Source of the DNA: Nemophila menziesii
Taxonomy: Eukaryota; Streptophyta; Magnoliopsida; Boraginales; Hydrophyllaceae
NCBI GenBank assembly: GCA_029959085.1
Contig: JARWIR010000008.1
Location: forward strand, 9,424,001 to 9,488,000
DNA length: 64,000 bases
Reading direction: 5' to 3'
The first letter of the stretch is position 1. Every line of letters starts with the position of its first letter. Positions 58,469 to 64,000 of the stretch are shown here, piece by piece. A program made the position numbers and the translations under genes. The notes under the pieces were generated by a model that was not told where the DNA came from, did no database searches, and saw only the letters and a program-made list of their open reading frames with translations.

Positions 58469-59337
58469 AGAAATTACATGATGGAAAAAGTAAACTTACA
58501 CCAAAACTAGAATATTTGTAAAATGTCATGGTTAAATTGCCTTGTAAAGTGAAAAGATAGTATTTGGTACTGGTATATAATCCAAGGTACAATACATTAG
58601 AAGATTGTCCTAAAATATCGAGTGAAAAAATTCACATCTCAAATGTGTAAATTTGATGGACCCAAAACTATATTATGTAGGTGAACTTAGTCTTATTGAT
58701 TAAATACACATCAATTGAGATAATTTAGATATTAATGATTTCAAACTCTGATCTCCACTTAATTTCTTTTTCAACCCTAAGTTTATTAAAACTCTATTAC
58801 AATTTGATTCATCAATCTTCAGAAAACGTGATATGCAAAGCGGCTAAAATATCTTGATCTTCGTTAGTGATTTTAATATGAAACATCACGAGGAAGGCGG
58901 ATCCAAGGAAGGTCTGGGAAGCGCCTACCCCCACCTTCTCGGTCCTGGTCCCCCAAACGTATTTTCCGCCTCTTAAATTTTCCTGAACTTATATATTAGC
59001 GTAAATTTTTTTCGAGTCGATACCCTGAAGGCAACTAGTTTTTCTAATTTTTTCATCTAAAAAATGAGTTAGGGATCCGTCTCAGATCACGAGCTAAAAA
59101 AACATTTGTATTTTCTTTTAAGGTGTAGAACGTTATCGTGGTTAAGATCGATAGTTGGTCTAATGATTGTGCAAAGAGTAAAAGATCAGGTGTCCAAAAT
59201 GGCTTTCATATCTATTCAAAATAGAACGTTATCGTGCCTCCTCTTATTTTATTTTATTTTCTTTTTGAACAAAGTGCATGCTCGTGTTATTTTATTTTTG
59301 GTCGGTCCATGCTCGTTTGACCATGACATTTGTCATC
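58469..59337. other. Gene-less stretch with a GGATCC-ended element
   Basis: 58890-59084 starts GAGGAAGGCGGATCCAAGG and ends GGGATCCGTCTCAG, resembling the small element at 51763-51927. Nothing else recognised. Confidence 0.4.
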
Positions 59338-59350
59338 TGTTACTTACATC

Positions 59351-59679
59351 TTTTTTTTTAGTCGAAAGTAACCATATATAAAATAAACATCTCAAAATAT
59401 TACACATTAGCCAATACCAGTTTTATCAAAGTCCCCATCTAACAATTTAGCCAATTGGGAAGGAGGATTAGAACTCCAAATGCCAAACAAGTTCCCTAAC
59501 AAAGCTTGTTTAGCAACCCAATCCGCTATCCTATTTTTAGACCTCTTTACAAAAGAGATTTTGATGTCACGAGACACTTTACAAAATTTAATGTTCTTAA
59601 CTAGATTTCTAGTAATACTCCCTACTTTACACTTGTTAGATATTTGACTAATAACATTCAAGTTATCATTCTCAATATA
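59351..59679 (-). mobile_element. 5'-truncated LINE insertion (329 bp) with RNase H tail
   Basis: Flanked by perfect 13-bp copies TGTTACTTACATC (59338-59350, 59680-59692). The poly(A) is seen as T9 at 59351-59359. The coding remnant on the minus strand (59661-59407) ends an RNase H domain: SFVKRSKNRIADWVAKQALL, with the terminal catalytic Asp, then a stop. A textbook short LINE insertion. Confidence 0.92.
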
Positions 59680-59739
59680 TGTTACTTACATCATATATAA
59701 GAAGACTTTATCAACTACACAACCCAAGAAAGAGATTAA

Positions 59740-60180
59740 AAGATAAAGTGAGATTTTGCTTATTATTCAAACAAAACGGTACAATTTGAAAAAAGTTTCT
59801 TTTGTCGGTTGTATATAACATACAGCGGATTGATCCAGAAATTGGGAAGCATAGAATCTCTACATTTGCCCAGATGCTAAGCCAGTGAAGCAGAAGTAGC
59901 CCTTGCACCTTCCATTAAAACAACTACTAGGAGAGGAAGTGAAAACGACCACAGGCCCTTTAAGGACGAGACGGATTAAGGAGAGGGATAGGAATACTTC
60001 GATAGGCAAGAGGTGTAAGTACCGCGAGGGGTGAAGCGATCTCGTACTAAACGAAACGACTTCCTTTTCGGATGGCTGTAGGACGGACAACCGTGTCTAT
60101 AGGTGTTAGGGTATGATGGGTGGACCGTCGACGCGACCACAGTGAAAACCAAAGAAAAACCACTCTTTTTCTTTAATACA
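59740..60180. other. GC-richer, organelle-like patch (possible nuclear mitochondrial DNA)
   Basis: 59830-60150 is clearly richer in G and C than its surroundings and has words such as GTGTAAGTACCGCGAGGGG and ACGACTTCCTTTTCGGATGG that look like plant mitochondrial sequence. Two minus frames stay open through it (60242-59976 and 60090-59860). No known mitochondrial gene is recognised. A nuclear insertion of mitochondrial DNA is a guess from composition. Confidence 0.35.
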
Positions 60181-61557
60181 ACATACGTCTCTATAATATT
60201 TAAAAATTTCATTATAGGCCTGATTTGAAATATTTTCATCATAAGTTCCTATATTATACAAAATAATCTATTTAATTATAAAACCCCGGTACCCAAGTAT
60301 TGAAAATCGAATTACCCTTGATACTTCCGTAAAAAAATGACGTTAAGTGCCACGACAATCCATTTTTCCTCCAATGAGAGGCACCCACGTTACCTTTCAC
60401 ATGACATTTAACGTCCATTTTTTATGGAGGTGCCAGCAGTAGCTAAATTTTCAAAATTTAGGTATAAGGTTACTTGTTACAAATCGATGGAGCTATATGC
60501 AGATCAATTGTTTCACGGTTAACCATTAATGGAGTTTCGAAAAACAAAGTTCTCTAGATGTGTTCGCTTTGAGCGTGAAAGAGAAGAACATGTGTGAGGA
60601 GGAAAAAGTGAAATAAAGATATTATAAATTGTAGCACGAGGGTATATCAATCTTTTTAATGTGTTAAAATAATAAAATAAATGAAAAATATTCGAAGTTA
60701 TGGCACGTAGTGACCACATCGAACGAAATATGTAACAAAAGGGCCTTTGGTTGCGGTTATCGTTGACATAAAGACTTTTGGTACCTATCATTTTTATTTG
60801 AGAGGATTCTTGACTACATGATCACGTGGGCTTGCGGTGTCATTGTTTAATATAGAAAGTATTAAATTTGAATATAAATGGGAAAATCCCATCCATGGTC
60901 TTTTATCTTTGCTCCTAATGTCACGTGACCTGTGATTTATGAAGAAAAAAATCTGAAATGACAATCGAAGAAACCAAATTAACATCAACTAGAATAACCG
61001 AATAACCCAAATTAACATCAACAAGGACCACCTCTACAGAGAGCATTCTATACCATTAACAACTTGCTATCGAAGAACCCAAATTAAGGTAGATAAAAGT
61101 TAATTTTTACCACTGAAATTATTGAAAACAAAAATAAAAACTTGATTTAATTTCAACCTAATTTCATCACCTAGGTTGCACATGATCAGGTTCTGGAACA
61201 ACTATATGATACGATACAATTCGGTGATTCGAAAACTTCAAAAATACTCGGATACTGGTGCGACGATATATATAAATTCTTAATATATTTAAAAATAGAA
61301 ATATTCAGTAAACTTATATTTATTTGCGGTAATTGTTGACACAAGGGCTATCTTTTTTATTTGAGAGGTTTCTGGACTACATTAATAAGATCATGTGGGA
61401 TAAGTATTAAATTTGAATATATATGGAAAAAGCCCAGCCATGGTCCTTTGCCTTTGCCCTCAATAACATTAAAACTGAAAATAAATCTACATCTAGATTA
61501 GATCAATGAATTTTAAATTATATAAAAGAAATGATTAAAAGTTTTAAAAAAGAAGAT
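60181..61557. repeat. Gene-less stretch with a palindrome and a direct repeat pair
   Basis: 60334-60424 carries inverted words AAAATGACGTTAAGTG and ATTTAACGTCCATTTT, like a small TIR element core. 60751-60925 and 61324-61470 are direct repeats (TTGCGGTWATYGTTGACA, GATCAYGTGGG, GTATTAAATTTGAATATA, CCATGGTC). No gene. Confidence 0.55.
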
Positions 61558-61572
61558 AGAATCCTCAAACTT

Positions 61573-63321
61573 TTTTTTATCATTAAATCAAACTTTTTCA
61601 TTAATCACTCAGCTTCATAGTCATTACAAGAATAAGTGGTATTTTACAAGCATAAGGCCCAACATGGGATATTATACCTTGTAAGCCCACTTTACTTCAA
61701 AAACATTAGCAAAACATTACAAAAAATAAACCTTACTCGGTCCACTATTACAAGTGGACTTCTACTAAATATATTACAAAAGGCTACTTTTATAACAAGT
61801 GTAATACACATTAAATTAAGAGCACTAGTTTCTTAGCTATTCCACTTAACTTTACTATTCTTCAGCTTTCTTTCTTTAACCTTCATTTTCGCCATATCAC
61901 AAATACGCCAAATGTTTGTTCATCATTCAAAAGAACCCCTCCATGTTCTATTTCATTCCTTTTCCACCATATAATATAGATGTAAGTTGTAATTAACAAA
62001 CTAACCAACATCTTCATTTCATTGCACTTTAAATCAAGCAGTTTATCATTAAGTTCAACAAAATCTCTCGGTACCCATGTAATATCACAGATTTTCAAAA
62101 TTCTACTTAGTATTCTTTTAGAAAATGAACACAAGAAGAATAGATGCATATTATCTTCACTACCTGCCTTGCATAAGCTGCATAATGGGTTAACTAGACA
62201 ACCCCGTTCTAACATCCTCTGCTTAGTACTCAACCTGTTTTGTATAGCTAACCAAGATATAAAAGAACATCTCGGTATATTTACTTTAGCCCAAATAAAG
62301 TTGCTCCATTTAACTTCTTCAGTAATTGTAAGATTGTTGATTTTAAACAAAGTTTTTCTAAATGAAAAACCCCTTTTATCACTCTCACTCCATAGCTTTT
62401 GATCTCCCCTGTTCTCAAGTTTAAAATCTATCAATTTTGGCAAAATCTTACCAACACATGGAGGTAGCCTCCACCTGTCTTTTCCATAGCAAGTATAAAT
62501 TGTTTTGTCACTATTCAAATTGTCTTTTTCTAACTGTATACCCATATCTCTTGAATATTTTGACCATTTAACCATCTATCCTATATAAGGTATGTATTCT
62601 TACCATTATGTACCTTATGAGTAATGAAGTTATATGCGAGACTTCTAACTTTCATTAGCTTTCTCCAAATCCAAGTATAACCTTGTTTTTCATCCATACT
62701 CCAAATACATCTTCCTTTGACTATATTATAATTCACCCATCTACTCCACAAGTTGTTTTCCTGTGAATACATTCTCCAGAATGTAAATAAGAGACATACA
62801 AGATTTGAATTCTCCACACTAGGTATGCCCAGCCCTCCTTTCTCTTTGCTTTTACAAACATTTTCCCAAGCTATTTTAGCACCTTGTGCTCCTTCCATGT
62901 TTCCTTTCCATAAAAAGCTATTCATAAGTTGATTGAGTTTATAAATAACTTGTTTAGGTAGGATAAATACTCTACAACAGTAGAGAATCTTGCTTATGAT
63001 AATACTTTTGATCAATTCAATTCTTCCTGAGTAAGATAGGTTTTTAGAAGTCCATTGATTGATTGTACTGTATATCTTATCAACTAGTTTATTTCCTCCC
63101 TCTACACTCAGTTTTTTGGAATGTAGAGGAACCCCCAAGTATCTAACTGGCAATTTGCCAATTTTGATATTCAGAATCTGAGAAATCTTTTCTTCAATCA
63201 TTGTATTATTTCCACTTATATATATTTCCCTCTTCTGATAGGTGATCTGTAAACCTGAGAGCCTAGAAAATAGATTTAAACCTTCTCTTACAATCTCTGC
63301 AGTTACAATCTCTGATAGTTC
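61573..63321 (-). mobile_element. LINE-5: 5'-truncated LINE insertion, 1.75 kb
   Basis: Flanked by perfect 15-bp copies AGAATCCTCAAACTT (61558-61572, 63322-63336). The poly(A) is the short T-run at 61571-61578. The insertion carries the end of a LINE ORF2 and a 3' UTR. It interrupts sequence that continues on the right as the LINE relic at 63402-64000. Confidence 0.9.
61883..63321 (-). pseudogene. LINE-5 ORF2 C-terminal part (RT tail and zinc ribbon)
   Basis: The frame begins at the truncation point, past the FADD motif, with GLNLFSRLSGLQITYQKREI, then KLPVRYLGVPLHSKKLS, YSGRIELIKSII, AWENVCKSKEKGGLGIPS (about 62870-62815). A TAG at 62581-62583 after KNTYLI and a frame change lead into the second part: KWSNFIWAKVNIPRCSFISW and CLVNPLCSLCKAGSEDNMHL (zinc ribbon, about 62200-62140). 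It ends at 61883 with no RNase H domain, so this is a LINE type whose ORF2 stops after the zinc ribbon, unlike LINE-1 and LINE-2 here. Confidence 0.82.
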
Positions 63322-63401
63322 AGAATCCTCAAACTTATTTGTACAATCACTTGAAAAATTTGAAATGATAGAAATATTTTATTTACAACAATAAAAAATG
63401 T

Positions 63402-64000
63402 GAACCAATGATGACGATTAATAAGACTATAGCAGCTTGGAAAGAATACTACAAGATTTTTAACCCTAATGACCTTAATGTTTTTTTTAAATTAGGGATA
63501 AATAAAATAAATCAAGTAATAATAGACAATAATATAGAAAATCTACATATTAATGAAAATAATAGTAGTAATATGAAATTTAAAGAGAAATGTAAAAAAC
63601 CACCTCTGAAATAAATTATGATGCAACTTTATCGGATAAAGGAGCAGCTATTGCATGTTTAATAAGAAATTGTAATGGTGAATTTATATCAGAAAAAAGT
63701 TAGAAAATTGAAGCAGATTCAATTTTAGAAGCAGAAGCCCTGGGGATTTTGAGAGCTACTGAAATGGCATCAGAGTTTCCTTTTGAAAGTGTTATCATCG
63801 ATAATGACGTGGAGAAGATTATGAAGCCCCTTTCCTCCAGTCAATATATTCCGAGTTATTCAATTAAAACTATTGTCTATAATATTTGTTTTTTTGCTGA
63901 GTTATTAAACATTTCTTTTACTCTTATCCCTAGGAGTAGAAACGAGGCAGCCGACTGGGTTGCCAAACATGAAGTTCTTAGCGACAATTGGGATACCTGT
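63402..64000 (+). pseudogene. LINE ORF2 tail with RNase H domain, runs off the window
   Basis: Linker from 63408 (TINKTIAAWKEYYKIF to KCKKPP). After a frame change near 63605 the RNase H domain follows: INYDATLSDKGAAIACLI with the first Asp, a TAG stop near 63702, then LEAEALGILRATEMA with the Glu, VIIDNDVEKIM with the second Asp, and RSRNEAADWVAKHEVL with the last Asp near 63953. The catalytic set is present, but one stop and one frameshift make it a pseudogene. LINE-5 inserted just upstream of it. Confidence 0.8.

Noticed and set aside
60030..60242. Functional mitochondrial-type protein gene
   Set aside because: The open frames are short and unrecognised; at most this is an inserted organelle fragment.

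Overview
This 64 kb window is nuclear DNA from a flowering plant, most likely a eudicot. It is AT-rich, has very few genes, and is packed with plant-type transposons. The two host genes that look intact are a class I BASIC PENTACYSTEINE (BBR/BPC) transcription factor at 34649-35431 (+) and an ANTH-domain clathrin-assembly-type protein at 47253-48407 (-). Both families are land-plant genes. I cannot name the species.

Layout. 1-3484 (-) is an uninterrupted Ty1/copia polyprotein that runs off the left edge, with its repeat-rich leader and a TATA-like site behind it. 5140-12432 is a complete copia element with two LTRs and a badly decayed gag-pol. It split a palindromic minisatellite that belongs to an older copia relic, whose 3' end and LTR lie at 12433-14786. 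16844-23469 is a clean nest of two LINEs: LINE-2 (17684-23448, -, nearly intact) landed in the poly(A)/target-duplication junction of a 5'-truncated LINE-1 (+). 24824-25976 is a three-level nest of TIR elements. 26.7-30.4 kb holds minisatellite DNA, a CCGAAC-rich element and LTR-like DNA. 30.2-33.5 kb is a broken LINE (-) split by a GCCTAGGCG-type TIR element. The BPC gene follows, with a long leader intron and CT repeats in its leader.

35.4-47.2 kb is gene-poor: tandem duplications, a (TA)60 microsatellite, a MITE relic and two eroded LINE relics. After the ANTH gene come two non-autonomous hAT-like elements with 8-bp target duplications (49562-50126 and 50998-52238). Next is a roughly 5 kb Mutator-like element (53418-58458) with long terminal inverted repeats. 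It carries a decayed mudrA-type transposase (+), a second GCCTAGGCG element inside that transposase, and a convergent decayed plant-mobile-domain (PMD) gene (-). The right end has two 5'-truncated LINE insertions with perfect 13- and 15-bp target duplications, a GC-richer organelle-like patch, and a LINE RNase H relic (+) that runs off the window.

The biology is mainly insertion history: at least four nests can be ordered from target duplications alone. I found no tRNA, rRNA, CRISPR or prokaryotic-type operon. The candidates for something less described are the LINE-2 ORF1, which lacks the usual plant LINE domains; the MULE that pairs transposase and PMD genes; and the BPC gene with CT/GA repeats in its own leader. 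Family names come from motifs read by eye. No database search was run.
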